From NCBI RefSeq assembly GCF_946478785.1, contig NZ_CAMLDD010000008.1, forward strand, positions 124,001 to 188,000: a stretch of DNA of 64,000 bases, written 5' to 3'. The notes under the pieces were generated by a model. The model was given only the letters and a program-made list of their open reading frames with translations. It searched no databases and was not told the origin of the DNA. How positions within the stretch are numbered: position 1 is the stretch's first letter; each line of letters begins with the position of its first letter. The translations under genes were made by a program, and so were the position numbers. This DNA comes from an uncultured Flavobacterium sp. (lineage in GTDB: Bacteria; Bacteroidota; Bacteroidia; Flavobacteriales; Flavobacteriaceae). This document shows positions 8,545-17,861 of this stretch, piece by piece.

Positions 8545-10224
8545 TTAATACCCAGGATTTTGTGGGAAATCTTTGTTCTGATTTAAATCTAAAGCTAGTT
8601 GTGGAATTGGTCTTAAGATCTTAAGTTTTCCACCTATTCCGGCAAAATTAGCAGCTTCAATTTTATAATTATGAGCAGATGCTCTAGCTACAAGAGTACC
8701 AGTACGTTTTAAATCAAACCATCTTTTATATTCGCCTAAAAGTTCTCTTCCTCTTTCATCTAATATGTAATCAATATTAAATTCACCTGCAGTTGCATTT
8801 GCTACACCCGCTCTTCTTCTTACTTCATTAAGACGATCTAACCCTGTTCCCGGCTGACCTGCTTTTAAATAAGCCTCGGCAGCTATAAGGTAAGTTTCGC
8901 TTAAGCGTGATAAAATGATATCTCTTGTACTAACATTTCCAGCAGTATTAGGGGTTGTAGGTGTCGGGTCATCAAACTTTTTAACAGGAATAGTGTAACA
9001 ATCCCTATTGTCGATTAATGTATGTGCTGCATCATATTCGCCCCAGGGATGATAAACGAAATTTGGTGAAAGTTTTGCTGTAGCCAAATAATTAGCTTTA
9101 TCTGTAGCGGTAAACCATTTAGGTTCATAGAAATGTCTAACTCTTAAGTCTGCTACAGGAATTGATGTGTCATAGTAAGGCGTATACAGCACTGTCTTAC
9201 CATCTGTTGGTCTTTTATATTCAAAAATTTCAGTCATAAAAGTTGCACTCCATCTGGTATCACCTTCTTCATAAAGACTCAAAGCATATTCTGTTGGAAG
9301 TAAATTGTAACTTCTTAAAGGAGCGCCATTAGTCTCTGATCCTCCTAAGTATGGTCCGAAATAATAAAACTGATTATTACCAAGTTTAGTTGGATCAGTA
9401 CTTGTAGAAGCTACAGAATATTGAACTGAAAAAATAGTTTCAGCATTTAAATCATTATTTGAAGTAGTTGTTGCTTTAAACAAATCAGCAAAAGGAATAT
9501 TTAGAGTCTGTCCGGCAATAGCCGCATCTGCATAAGCTGCCGCCTTTGTAAAATCGCTCGCTGTACCAAATGTCTCGTATCCTCTTGTTAAGTAAACTTT
9601 TGCCAACAAGTCATTTACGGCTCTCTTATTTACTTTTCCTGCACTTGCATAAGCAGCAGTCCCAACACTAGCAAGAGATTCTTCAAGATCTTTAATAATG
9701 TGGGCATAAACTTCTTCTGCAGTATTTCTATCAAAAGCAAGAACAGCCGAAGTTATATTATCGTCAACAATTGGCACACCTCCATAAGTTTGTACAAGTA
9801 AGAAATAAGCATTAGCTCTTATAAATTTTGCCTCACCAACTAAAGTTGAGACATTTGGATTTTGCTCTGTAATTGTTGAATAATAAACCGTTTTATTTAC
9901 AGATTGAATTGCCTGATAACATGTCTTATACAATTGATCAACACCCACAGAAGAAGATATCAAAAGTGTGTAATCTGCAAGTCCTGCCGGTTCTGGTGTC
10001 CTACCCTCTGCATACATATCAGTACCAGAACAAAACAACCATGGAGTTCCTCCATAAATATCTTTAAGAGAAGCATAATTAGAATTAATTAATAATTGAA
10101 AACCAGCAGCTGTTTTGTAAGTTGGATCAGCTGGGACATTTGAAAGACTTTCTTCTTCAATATAATCGTTGCAAGAACTAAATACAGTAACGATTAACCC
10201 TAATAATATTATTATTTTTTTCAT
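8545..10224 (-). CDS. SusD/RagB-family surface glycan-binding lipoprotein
   Basis: A 559-residue SusD homologue. The signal MKKIIILLGLIVTVFSSCND carries a lipobox with the acylated Cys near 18. TPR-like helices fill the first half, and the C-terminal RagB region includes SRLSETYLIAAEAYLKAG, LNEVRRRAG and ERGRELLGEYKRWFDLKRTG, typical of the family. It caps the SusC channel and binds pectic oligomers at the cell surface. It follows susC after 11 bases. No SusE/F gene is present. Confidence 0.96.
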   Translation of the reverse strand: MKKIIILLGLIVTVFSSCNDYIEEESLSNVPADPTYKTAAGFQLLINSNYASLKDIYGGTPWLFCSGTDMYAEGRTPEPAGLADYTLLISSSVGVDQLYKTCYQAIQSVNKTVYYSTITEQNPNVSTLVGEAKFIRANAYFLLVQTYGGVPIVDDNITSAVLAFDRNTAEEVYAHIIKDLEESLASVGTAAYASAGKVNKRAVNDLLAKVYLTRGYETFGTASDFTKAAAYADAAIAGQTLNIPFADLFKATTTSNNDLNAETIFSVQYSVASTSTDPTKLGNNQFYYFGPYLGGSETNGAPLRSYNLLPTEYALSLYEEGDTRWSATFMTEIFEYKRPTDGKTVLYTPYYDTSIPVADLRVRHFYEPKWFTATDKANYLATAKLSPNFVYHPWGEYDAAHTLIDNRDCYTIPVKKFDDPTPTTPNTAGNVSTRDIILSRLSETYLIAAEAYLKAGQPGTGLDRLNEVRRRAGVANATAGEFNIDYILDERGRELLGEYKRWFDLKRTGTLVARASAHNYKIEAANFAGIGGKLKILRPIPQLALDLNQNKDFPQNPGY

Positions 10225-10235
10225 TTTAAACTTTA

Positions 10236-13200
10236 TTAAAATTTAACACTTAAGCCTAACTGTGTAGTAACTGATGCAGGACGGTTAACTCCAAAATCAG
10301 CACCTGCCCATTCTGGATCATATCCATCAAAGTCTGTAAATACAAATGGATCTAAAATGTTTGCATAGATCCTAAGATTGCTTAGCTTTAATTTCTTTAG
10401 TAATTCACTATTAAATGTATAACCTATAGAGATATTTTTAATTTTTACATAATTTACTTCTCTGTAAAAAGCCATTCCTGAACTCCAAAAAACTCCTGCG
10501 CCAGTTGCAGCAGGGCCTGGTCGTGGATTAGTATTGTTAGCGTTCGCTTCAATTCCGGTTCCGTTTGTAGGAATAAAATAATCCATAGCTATTTTTTGAC
10601 GACCTCTGTCAGTTGTGTCTCCGAAGTTTCTATGAAAAGTACTTAAAACTGTCTGTCCCTGGCTTGCTAATACGGAAAAATTCAAGTCGAATTGTCCAAC
10701 CCTTAGTCTGGAATATAAACTTCCTTGCCATTCAGGGTTTGCATTACCGATTACAGTTCTGTCAGCTGCATCAAATTTACCATCTTCGTTAATGTCTTTT
10801 GGTTTCGCCATACCAGGTTTCATGTTACCAAAAGTAGCTGCTTCTGCTGCTTCACTTTCCTGCCAAACCCCATCATATATATAATTATAATTAGGATTTA
10901 GTTCTGTACCAAGAATCAGTTCATTTCCTATATCATCTACTTCATCCTGGTTATATATTGATTGTAATCTGTTTGTGTTTTTTGTAAAAGTAAAAGTTGT
11001 TTCCCAATCCACTAAATTTGATTTAATGTTTTTAGTTGTAAGACCAACCTCAATACCTTTATTACTTACTGATCCAACATTTGCAAAAGTTTTGTCCCAA
11101 CCTGTTTCGTAAGGCAACTTTTGTTCGTAAATTAACTTATCTGATAAACGATCATAAATATCTACACTACCACTAATTCTATTAGATAGAAAACCAAAAT
11201 CCAGTCCAAAATTCAACTCTCTTGTTTTTTCCCACGTTAATTCGGCATTAGCTAAGTTTTTAGATTGCCATCCAGGTACAACATTTGCACCATTTGCATA
11301 AAACGTTTGTTGATCTAATAAAGCTTGAGATGTGTATGGAGCAACATTGTCATTTCCTGTATAACCAAGACTGGCACGTAATTTTAAATTAGAAACAATA
11401 TTACTGTTTGCTAAAATTGATTCCTTGCTGATATTCCAACCTACAGCTACTGATGGGAAACTTTCCCATTTATTCCCTTCTGACAAAACAGATGATCCAT
11501 CCCAACGACTAGATGCAGTAATCAAGTATTTATCTTTATATCCATAATTTAAACGTACTGCATATGAATTTAGAGTATTTTTAGAATAAAAAGATGTCAT
11601 TTGATAACTTGTTTGTACTCCGGAGCCGATATTATTTGAACCTACATCAAAGGGCTGATTATTAGAGTACATATATGAATCTTCATCTGTATTAGAATAA
11701 AAACTTTGTAATAAAAGCGCACTTACACTATGATCTTCATTAAAAGTATGTTTCATGTCAATTTGGTTATCCCAAGTATAGTTGAAGTTTTGAATATTTC
11801 TGATAGAAGCCGAATTTTTATTGGTTAATGCAACCCCTGCGTTAGACTGGGCTCCATAAGCTGCACTATTTACACCATTAAGAACGCCAGCAGCAAAAGT
11901 AGTTTTAAACGATAACCACTTTAAAGCCTGATATTGAAAATATATATTTCCGATAGTCTGCCAGCTTTTTTCCGTTTGAGAAGAGTTTGCTATTTCAACC
12001 AACGGATTCACTGAACTTGTCTTGTTGATTGCCCACGCCCCATCAGGATATGTTAATTTTCCGGGTTGAAAAAACAATTGATCCGTTTCATTACCATTTG
12101 CATCAACAGCATAAGGTGACATAAGCGGACTTAATCTAAATGCTTCCTGCATTGCCAAATCACTACCTAATTCTGATTCAACCCTAGCCATTGTAAGATT
12201 CGCTCCTGCTGAAAATTTTTCATTTATTTTATGATTAACACCAAGCTTAAAAGAATATTTATCCATTGAGTCTTTATCTATCAACCCTTCATCATTTTGA
12301 ATTCCAAATGCCAGGTTATAGCTTAATCCATTATCTGCTCTGCCCGATAGATTAATATAATTATTGGCTGTCATACCAGGTTTTAAAACTGCATCATACC
12401 AATCGAAATTATAGCCACTATTAGCTCGAGAGACTAATAAAGGACTTTGATTTCCAGCTAATCCCGCAAGTTGTGTTGGAGTTTGGGTGGATGGGGTAGC
12501 GCTCATGTATGCTACCTGATGAAATTTCCACCATTCGGCTCCTGACATCATTTTAGGTAATCGAACAGCATTCTTAGTTCCATAAGACGATTCTAAAGAT
12601 ACACTAACACCACTTTTTGCTGATGTACCACTTTTAGTAGTAACAATAATAACTCCACTTGCTCCTCTGGAGCCATAAATTGCTGCAGAAGAAGCATCTT
12701 TCAAAACATCCATTCTGGCAATATCTTGTGGATTTAAGAAATCAATATTATCAGTAGGTACACCATCTACCACATATAAAGGAGTTGCATCTGACAATAA
12801 GGAGTTGCTACCTCTGATAACAACCTTGTATCCATCTCCGGCTCGACCAGTACTAGAGGTAATCTGAACCCCAGGAGTACTTCCCTGAATTGCTTCTAAA
12901 GGATTAATTGCATTTCTTTCTGTAATTGTTTCAGGCTTAATAGTACTGATAGCTCCAGTAATATCAGATTTTTTTGCAGTACCATAACCCACAACAACAA
13001 CCTCAGTAAGTGTATTTGATTCTTCTGCAAGACTAACATTTACTTTTGATCTTCCGGCAACACTCACTTCCTGAGTTTTAAAGCCCAAATAACTAAATAC
13101 TAAAACAGCTTTGCTGTTTGCGACATTTATTTTAAAACTTCCTTCAAAGTCGGTTGAAGTACCGTTTTTAGTTCCTTTTTCTACAACATTTACCCCCGGT

Positions 13201-13340
13201 AATGAAAGTCCGGCAGCGTCAGTAATTTTCCCCTCTATAACTGTTGACTGAGCATACATTGTATTGCTCAACAGAAAATTAAGAAAGAATAAAAACACAA
13301 GATTGTATTTCATTCTCTTTTTTAATAGTTTAATGCTCAT
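10236..13340 (-). CDS. SusC/RagA-family TonB-dependent outer-membrane transporter
   Basis: A 1034-residue SusC-type transporter: signal peptide, carboxypeptidase-D-like regulatory domain (IEGKITDAAGLSLPGVNV, residues about 33-110), plug domain (VVVGYG, then PLYVVDGVPTDN and SSAAIYGSRGASGVIIVTTK), and a barrel ending in an aromatic (LGLSVKF). It imports pectic oligosaccharides using TonB energy. It is paired with SusD. There is no N-terminal STN domain, so no anti-sigma coupling is visible; control comes from the LacI operator upstream. It starts 33 bases past a GH28 gene. Confidence 0.96.
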   Translation of the reverse strand: MSIKLLKKRMKYNLVFLFFLNFLLSNTMYAQSTVIEGKITDAAGLSLPGVNVVEKGTKNGTSTDFEGSFKINVANSKAVLVFSYLGFKTQEVSVAGRSKVNVSLAEESNTLTEVVVVGYGTAKKSDITGAISTIKPETITERNAINPLEAIQGSTPGVQITSSTGRAGDGYKVVIRGSNSLLSDATPLYVVDGVPTDNIDFLNPQDIARMDVLKDASSAAIYGSRGASGVIIVTTKSGTSAKSGVSVSLESSYGTKNAVRLPKMMSGAEWWKFHQVAYMSATPSTQTPTQLAGLAGNQSPLLVSRANSGYNFDWYDAVLKPGMTANNYINLSGRADNGLSYNLAFGIQNDEGLIDKDSMDKYSFKLGVNHKINEKFSAGANLTMARVESELGSDLAMQEAFRLSPLMSPYAVDANGNETDQLFFQPGKLTYPDGAWAINKTSSVNPLVEIANSSQTEKSWQTIGNIYFQYQALKWLSFKTTFAAGVLNGVNSAAYGAQSNAGVALTNKNSASIRNIQNFNYTWDNQIDMKHTFNEDHSVSALLLQSFYSNTDEDSYMYSNNQPFDVGSNNIGSGVQTSYQMTSFYSKNTLNSYAVRLNYGYKDKYLITASSRWDGSSVLSEGNKWESFPSVAVGWNISKESILANSNIVSNLKLRASLGYTGNDNVAPYTSQALLDQQTFYANGANVVPGWQSKNLANAELTWEKTRELNFGLDFGFLSNRISGSVDIYDRLSDKLIYEQKLPYETGWDKTFANVGSVSNKGIEVGLTTKNIKSNLVDWETTFTFTKNTNRLQSIYNQDEVDDIGNELILGTELNPNYNYIYDGVWQESEAAEAATFGNMKPGMAKPKDINEDGKFDAADRTVIGNANPEWQGSLYSRLRVGQFDLNFSVLASQGQTVLSTFHRNFGDTTDRGRQKIAMDYFIPTNGTGIEANANNTNPRPGPAATGAGVFWSSGMAFYREVNYVKIKNISIGYTFNSELLKKLKLSNLRIYANILDPFVFTDFDGYDPEWAGADFGVNRPASVTTQLGLSVKF

Positions 13341-13373
13341 AATTTGTTTTTAATGGTTAATTGATAGTTAATA

Positions 13374-14813
13374 TTAGTTTTTAATCGATTCTACTTTTTT
13401 GTCATTGATATAGGTATTTATAAAATTAAAATTCTTAATATTTTTCAATAAGTAAATCGAGTCTGCTTTTTCGATCACAACATTCTTAAGTGTTATGTTT
13501 TCTATAGGAGAGCTTTCATATCCTTCGGCTCTTACTCCATATTTACCAGCTTTTTTAACCTTTACATTTTCTAAACTTATGTTTCTGATGACCGGAATAA
13601 AATCCCCAGTTTGAGAGCCATATACATTATAGAACATGTTCAATTTCAGAACGCATTCTTTAACAGTTCCAACTTCAAGGTTTCTTACATAAACATCTTC
13701 AATAACACCACCGCGTTTAGAATTTGTTTTAATGCGAATCGCTCTGTCCAGATTTGGACTGTCCATAACACAGTTTTCTACAAAAACATTATTTACCCCT
13801 GCAGATATTTCACTTCCAATTACAACACCTCCATGACCATCTATCATTTTACAGTTTTGCACAATAATATTTTTACTAGGAATTGCCACTCGTCTTCCAT
13901 CAGCATCCCTGCCTGATTTTATGGCAATACAATCATCTCCGGTATTGAATACGCAATTCTTAATAATTACATTTTGTGAATATTCGGGATCACAGCCATC
14001 ATTATTAGGGCCGTGGCTATTTACCGTAACCCCGTCAATAATTATGTTGTTTGATTTTATTGGATGCAAAATCCAAAAAGGAGCATTAATAACCTTTATG
14101 TCTTTTATCAAAATAGTATTACACTCAAAGAATTCAATAAAATTAGGGCGCAAATAACGTCCTTCACCAAATATCCTTTCAGCAACCGGCACGCCCTTTT
14201 CAGCCATATCGACTAAAACTTCACGATTGGCAGGATCATTTTGCGATGGAACACCTTTTTTCCAACCATAACTTTTACCACCAGACCAGACCCACCAATT
14301 ACTACTATTAGCCTGACCATTCAAAGTACCTTTACCTGTTATAGCTACATTCGTTTTATTTTTAGCATAAATGAGAGGTGAGTAATTCATTAATTCTGTT
14401 CCTTCAAAAGAAGTATGAACTATTGGATAATCTCTTGGATTTGTACTAAACAGAATCTCTGCATTATCTTCTAAATGCAAATTCACATTGTTTTCTAAAT
14501 GTATCGGCCCTGTTAAGTATTTTCCATTGGGAACAATTACTTTTCCTCCTCCATTAGCAGTACAAGCTTTTATTGCCTTTTCAAAAGCAGCTGTATTAAA
14601 TGTTACTCCATCTGCAACTGCACCGTAATCTTTAATATTATAATCCTTTTCCAAAAACTTTACCTGAGTAATACTCCTCACTATTAGATCCATTTTTCCC
14701 CATGGATCATTAACCGATACTTTAGCTATTTTAGCACCACATGACAGAAGAAACACAGCACAAGTCAACACTAAAAAAGCTGAAACCCACTTTAAAGTCT
14801 TATATCTATCCAT
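13374..14813 (-). CDS. GH28 polygalacturonase-family lipoprotein, first gene of the pectin operon
   Basis: A 479-residue GH28 enzyme with lipobox LLSC (Cys near 25). Canonical motifs are all present: NNDGCDPEYS, NTGDDCIAIKSG, GHGGVVIGSE and RIK (360-362). An N-terminal pectate-lyase-like start (NIKDYGAVADG) is visible. It hydrolyses alpha-1,4-galacturonosyl bonds, probably exo-acting on imported oligomers in the periplasm. It is promoter-proximal, behind an AATCGATT operator, and followed by susC. It is not a recent copy of the GH28 at 1940-3289. Confidence 0.9.
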   Translation of the reverse strand: MDRYKTLKWVSAFLVLTCAVFLLSCGAKIAKVSVNDPWGKMDLIVRSITQVKFLEKDYNIKDYGAVADGVTFNTAAFEKAIKACTANGGGKVIVPNGKYLTGPIHLENNVNLHLEDNAEILFSTNPRDYPIVHTSFEGTELMNYSPLIYAKNKTNVAITGKGTLNGQANSSNWWVWSGGKSYGWKKGVPSQNDPANREVLVDMAEKGVPVAERIFGEGRYLRPNFIEFFECNTILIKDIKVINAPFWILHPIKSNNIIIDGVTVNSHGPNNDGCDPEYSQNVIIKNCVFNTGDDCIAIKSGRDADGRRVAIPSKNIIVQNCKMIDGHGGVVIGSEISAGVNNVFVENCVMDSPNLDRAIRIKTNSKRGGVIEDVYVRNLEVGTVKECVLKLNMFYNVYGSQTGDFIPVIRNISLENVKVKKAGKYGVRAEGYESSPIENITLKNVVIEKADSIYLLKNIKNFNFINTYINDKKVESIKN

Positions 14814-14855
14814 TTTTTAGTGTTTGTATTTTAACAATTAAGGTCTTATCAATTA

Positions 14856-14869
14856 TGTAATCGATTACA
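14856..14869. promoter_or_regulatory. LacI-type operator of the pectin operon
   Basis: TGTAATCGATTACA is a perfect 14-base palindrome. On the minus strand it directly follows TACTTTCG, a near match to the -7 consensus, with TTG 18 bases upstream of that box. The site covers the expected transcription start, suited to repression. Confidence 0.85.
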
Positions 14870-14898
14870 CGAAAGTAAAAAAATAGATTCAATTCAAC
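14870..14898 (-). promoter_or_regulatory. Promoter of the pectin operon
   Basis: Read on the minus strand, TTG, 18 bases, then TACTTTCG, followed immediately by the operator. The -7 box has one mismatch to TAnnTTTG. Confidence 0.6.
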
Positions 14899-15018
14899 AA
14901 ATTTATTTAGAAAAAAATTCTATATTCAGTTTTTATTATAATTTTAATTACACATATTATAAAAAAAACCAAAATTCTTTATTATTGTGACATTTTTCAG
15001 AAGAGGTAAAAGATTTTA

Positions 15019-15032
15019 GGTAATCGATAACA
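15019..15032. promoter_or_regulatory. Imperfect operator upstream of the first lacI gene
   Basis: GGTAATCGATAACA resembles the TGTAATCGATTACA palindrome of the pectin operon and lies about 30 bases before the TATTTTTG -7 box (15061-15068). It would allow autoregulation. Confidence 0.5.
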
Positions 15033-15098
15033 TTTTATGGTGAAATATCCAAAAAAAATGTATTTTTGTGTTAAAATAATCAAGATATATTTTTTTGA

Positions 15099-16127
15099 AT
15101 GAGCGAAAAAACAACCATATATGACATTGCAAAAAAGCTAAACATCACTGCTGCAACGGTTTCCAGAGCTTTAAATAACAATCCTAAAATAAAAGAAAGT
15201 ACCAGACAATTAGTTCTTGAAACTGCTGCATCAATGAACTATAAACAAAACAAATTGGCTTTGGCATTAAAAAGCGGAAGGAGCAATAATATAGGCGTAA
15301 TCGTTCCACGTATTGACAGTAATTTTTTTGCATCCGTAATTAGAGGTATCGAAGAAGAACTTTATCCACATGGTTATCAGGTTATAATTTGTCAGACGCA
15401 TGAAAATCCTAAAAGAGAAAATGAAAACCTTTATACCTTAATAGATGCTCAAGTAGATGGTATTTTAATGTCGGTTACTGATGTTACAAATGAAAATGAT
15501 AGGGCTTTTCATAATGTATTAGAAAAAAATGTTCCTTTAATTTTTTTCGATAGAAGCAAACATATAGACGGTGTAAGCTCAGTCACTATTAATGATTTTA
15601 AAGGTGGTTACATTGCTACCAAACAATTGATTAACCAAGGATGCAAACATATCGCACATTTATCAGGAGACCAATCATTGGAAATTTTTAAAAACAGATT
15701 TTTAGGATACAAACAGGCTTTATTAGATAACGGAATTACATTTAATGAACAATATGTTCTTCAGTCTAAAAGTAGTGTTGAAGCTGGAAAAAATGCAATC
15801 AATATTCTATTAAAACTGGACACCCCACCCGATGCTATATTTTCTTCAAGTGATTTTGCTGCCTTGGGAGCAATTCAGGAGTTAAGGGAGAGAAACATTA
15901 GTATACCACAAGAATTTTGTGTAGCAGGTTTTAGTAATGAACCATTTACCAAGTTCATGGAACTTTCCATAACCTCTGTTGATCAGTCTCCTCTTGAAAT
16001 GGGAAAAATGTCGGCACGTGTCTTCTTAGAACAGGTTGGTAAGACCGACACTATCAAAATCGAAAAAAAGGTAGTATTAGCGCCAGAATTACATATTCGT
16101 AAATCTACGTCAAGAACCAACTCTTAA
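15099..16127 (+). CDS. LacI-family repressor, copy 1, probable pectin/uronate regulator
   Basis: A 342-residue LacI/GalR protein. The helix-turn-helix at the N-terminus reads TIYDIAKKLNITAATVSRALNN, the hinge helix is near NKLALALKSG, and a periplasmic-binding-protein-like sensor fills about 60-335. It diverges from the pectin operon and is followed by a close paralogue at 16528. The recognition helix (ATVSRALNN) is the same in both. The -7 box TATTTTTG lies 30 bases before the ATG. Control of the AATCGATT sites is inferred from position; the inducer is unknown. Confidence 0.9.
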   Translation: MSEKTTIYDIAKKLNITAATVSRALNNNPKIKESTRQLVLETAASMNYKQNKLALALKSGRSNNIGVIVPRIDSNFFASVIRGIEEELYPHGYQVIICQTHENPKRENENLYTLIDAQVDGILMSVTDVTNENDRAFHNVLEKNVPLIFFDRSKHIDGVSSVTINDFKGGYIATKQLINQGCKHIAHLSGDQSLEIFKNRFLGYKQALLDNGITFNEQYVLQSKSSVEAGKNAINILLKLDTPPDAIFSSSDFAALGAIQELRERNISIPQEFCVAGFSNEPFTKFMELSITSVDQSPLEMGKMSARVFLEQVGKTDTIKIEKKVVLAPELHIRKSTSRTNS

Positions 16128-16527
16128 TTTTGTAATCGATATAGATTATTTAAAATCCGAGTATTATTAAGAAATTATGTTTCATACATCTTAGCTTTTC
16201 AAAGAAGAACTTTCTGAAATCTTTGAATAACAACCATAGCCCTCAAATAATATTCTAAAATTAAATCTGCAGTTAATTAATTTTTGAAGAAATCTCTTCT
16301 TTTTAGACAATTCCTTGTGATTTTCTGCTAATTTCTAATTCCACTAGTGTTTCATCTTTTTGTAATGAGTTTTAATTAAACTTATCCTAAAAAAATAACA
16401 CAATATTCTAACATTATACAGCTTTAAGCCTAAAAGAGCCGCATTTTAGCAATCAAAAATAATTTATATTGTAATATTCAAAAAAAAGGTATTTTTGTGA
16501 TAAAATAATCAAAACCCTCTTTTTTGA
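16128..16527. other. Spacer between the two lacI genes
   Basis: It holds an operator-like TGTAATCGATATAG directly after the first gene (16131-16144) and the promoter of the second gene near its end: TTG at 16469-16471, 18 bases, then TATTTTTG at 16490-16497. The final 50 bases resemble the same interval before copy 1. Nothing else is recognisable. Confidence 0.6.
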
Positions 16528-17556
16528 ATGAGCGAGAAAACAACTATTTATGATATTGCTAAAAGACTTAACATTACTGCTGCCACTGTCTCCAGAGCTT
16601 TAAATAATAGCCCAAAAATAAAAAAAAGCACGCGTGAATTAGTTCAGGAAACAGCTGATTTAATGAACTATAAACAAAACAAACTAGCTTTGGCTTTAAA
16701 AAGTGGAAAAAGCAATAATATTGGTATCATAGTTCCTCGTGTTGATAATAATTTTTTTGGAACTGTAATTCGAGGGATTGAAGAAGAGCTTTATCCACAT
16801 GGTTACCATGTTATTATTTCCCAGACTCATGATGACCCAAAGAGAGAAAATGAAAATCTTTATGCTTTAATAGACGCACAGGTTGATGGCATTCTAATGT
16901 CTGTTACAGATGTTACGGATCAAAATTATGATGCATTTCAAAACGTATTACAAAAAAATGTTCCTTTAATTTTCTTTGACAGAACCAGACATATCGATGG
17001 AGTTAGTACCGTGACAATTAATGACTTTAAAGGTGGCTACCTTACTACAAAACATTTAATCAATGAAGGCTGTAGACATATTGCTCATTTCTCCCGGGAC
17101 CAGTCTCTTGAAATTTTTAAAAATAGGTTTTTAGGTTATAAACAAGCCTTATTAGATAGTGGAATGGCTTTTAAAGAAGAATATGTTATTCCTATCAAGA
17201 GTAGTGTAGAATCAGGAAAAGAGGCAATAGACATTCTATTAAAACTTGAAACTCCTCCAGATGCTATATTCTCATCAAGTGATTTTGCTGCATTAGGAGC
17301 TATTCAGGAATTAAAAGAAAGAAATATAAGTATTCCTGATGAATTTTGTGTAGCAGGGTTTAGTAACGAGCCTTTCACTAAATTTATGGAACTTTCTATA
17401 ACTTCGGTAGACCAGTCTCCTCTTGAAATGGGAAGGATGACTGCCCGTGTTTTCTTAGAACAGGTCGGTAAAACTGACACTATTAAAATCGAAAAGAAGG
17501 TAGTCCTTGCACCAGAATTACACATCCGTAAATCTTCAACAAGAACTAATTTTTAA
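16528..17556 (+). CDS. LacI-family repressor, copy 2 (tandem paralogue)
   Basis: 342 residues, the same length as copy 1 and roughly 80% or more identical by eye. The first 12 residues are identical and the recognition helix is unchanged. Differences cluster in the sensor, for example HLSGD against HFSRD and YVLQSKSS against YVIPIKSS. This suggests two sensors for one operator, possibly for different sugar acids or for forming heterodimers. It has its own promoter (TTG-N18-TATTTTTG) and a 5' leader resembling that of copy 1. A terminator-like hairpin follows at 17671. Confidence 0.9.
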   Translation: MSEKTTIYDIAKRLNITAATVSRALNNSPKIKKSTRELVQETADLMNYKQNKLALALKSGKSNNIGIIVPRVDNNFFGTVIRGIEEELYPHGYHVIISQTHDDPKRENENLYALIDAQVDGILMSVTDVTDQNYDAFQNVLQKNVPLIFFDRTRHIDGVSTVTINDFKGGYLTTKHLINEGCRHIAHFSRDQSLEIFKNRFLGYKQALLDSGMAFKEEYVIPIKSSVESGKEAIDILLKLETPPDAIFSSSDFAALGAIQELKERNISIPDEFCVAGFSNEPFTKFMELSITSVDQSPLEMGRMTARVFLEQVGKTDTIKIEKKVVLAPELHIRKSSTRTNF

Positions 17557-17668
17557 TTTTTTTTCACCATATAAGTTATATAAGTTCATTTTACTTTGCA
17601 GATAATTTACGATGTAGATTAAAAAGTACATTTATGAATCGTCTTAAATAAGTTAACAAATGAATTAA

Positions 17669-17700
17669 TTTCCCGATTGCATTATGTAGTCGGGATTTTC
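17669..17700 (+). terminator. Terminator-like hairpin after lacI copy 2
   Basis: TCCCGA and TCGGGA form a stem with an A/T loop, followed by TTTTCATTTTAT. It lies about 115 bases after the lacI stop. Confidence 0.5.
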
Positions 17701-17774
17701 ATTTTATAAATCTGTTTTTTTTTAAGTCAACTTTGTGCCAGCTTATTTCAGAACTATATATCCAATTAAAAACT

Positions 17775-17807
17775 AAAAAGGCAGCTCTTAACTGAGCTGC
17801 CTTTTTT
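17775..17807. terminator. Bidirectional terminator before uxaA end
   Basis: AAAAAGGCAGCTC pairs perfectly with GAGCTGCCTTTTT around a six-base loop, with A- and T-runs on the two sides. It can end both the lacI transcript and the minus-strand uronate operon. Confidence 0.85.
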
Positions 17808-17861
17808 ACTAAGTATAGTAATATAAGATTTACTTATATAACTTATATGGTGGAAAAAAAA

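Larger units (their letters stand above)
17565..17852. repeat. Copy A of the CACCATATAAGT terminal-inverted-repeat element
   Basis: The left end CACCATATAAGTTATATAAG, preceded by a T-run, is mirrored by a right end finishing CTTATATGGTG before an A-run. It fills the space between convergent lacI copy 2 and uxaA. At 288 bases it is the longest of four copies and contains two terminator-like hairpins. Related copies are at 54162, 54873 and 56610. Confidence 0.7.
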
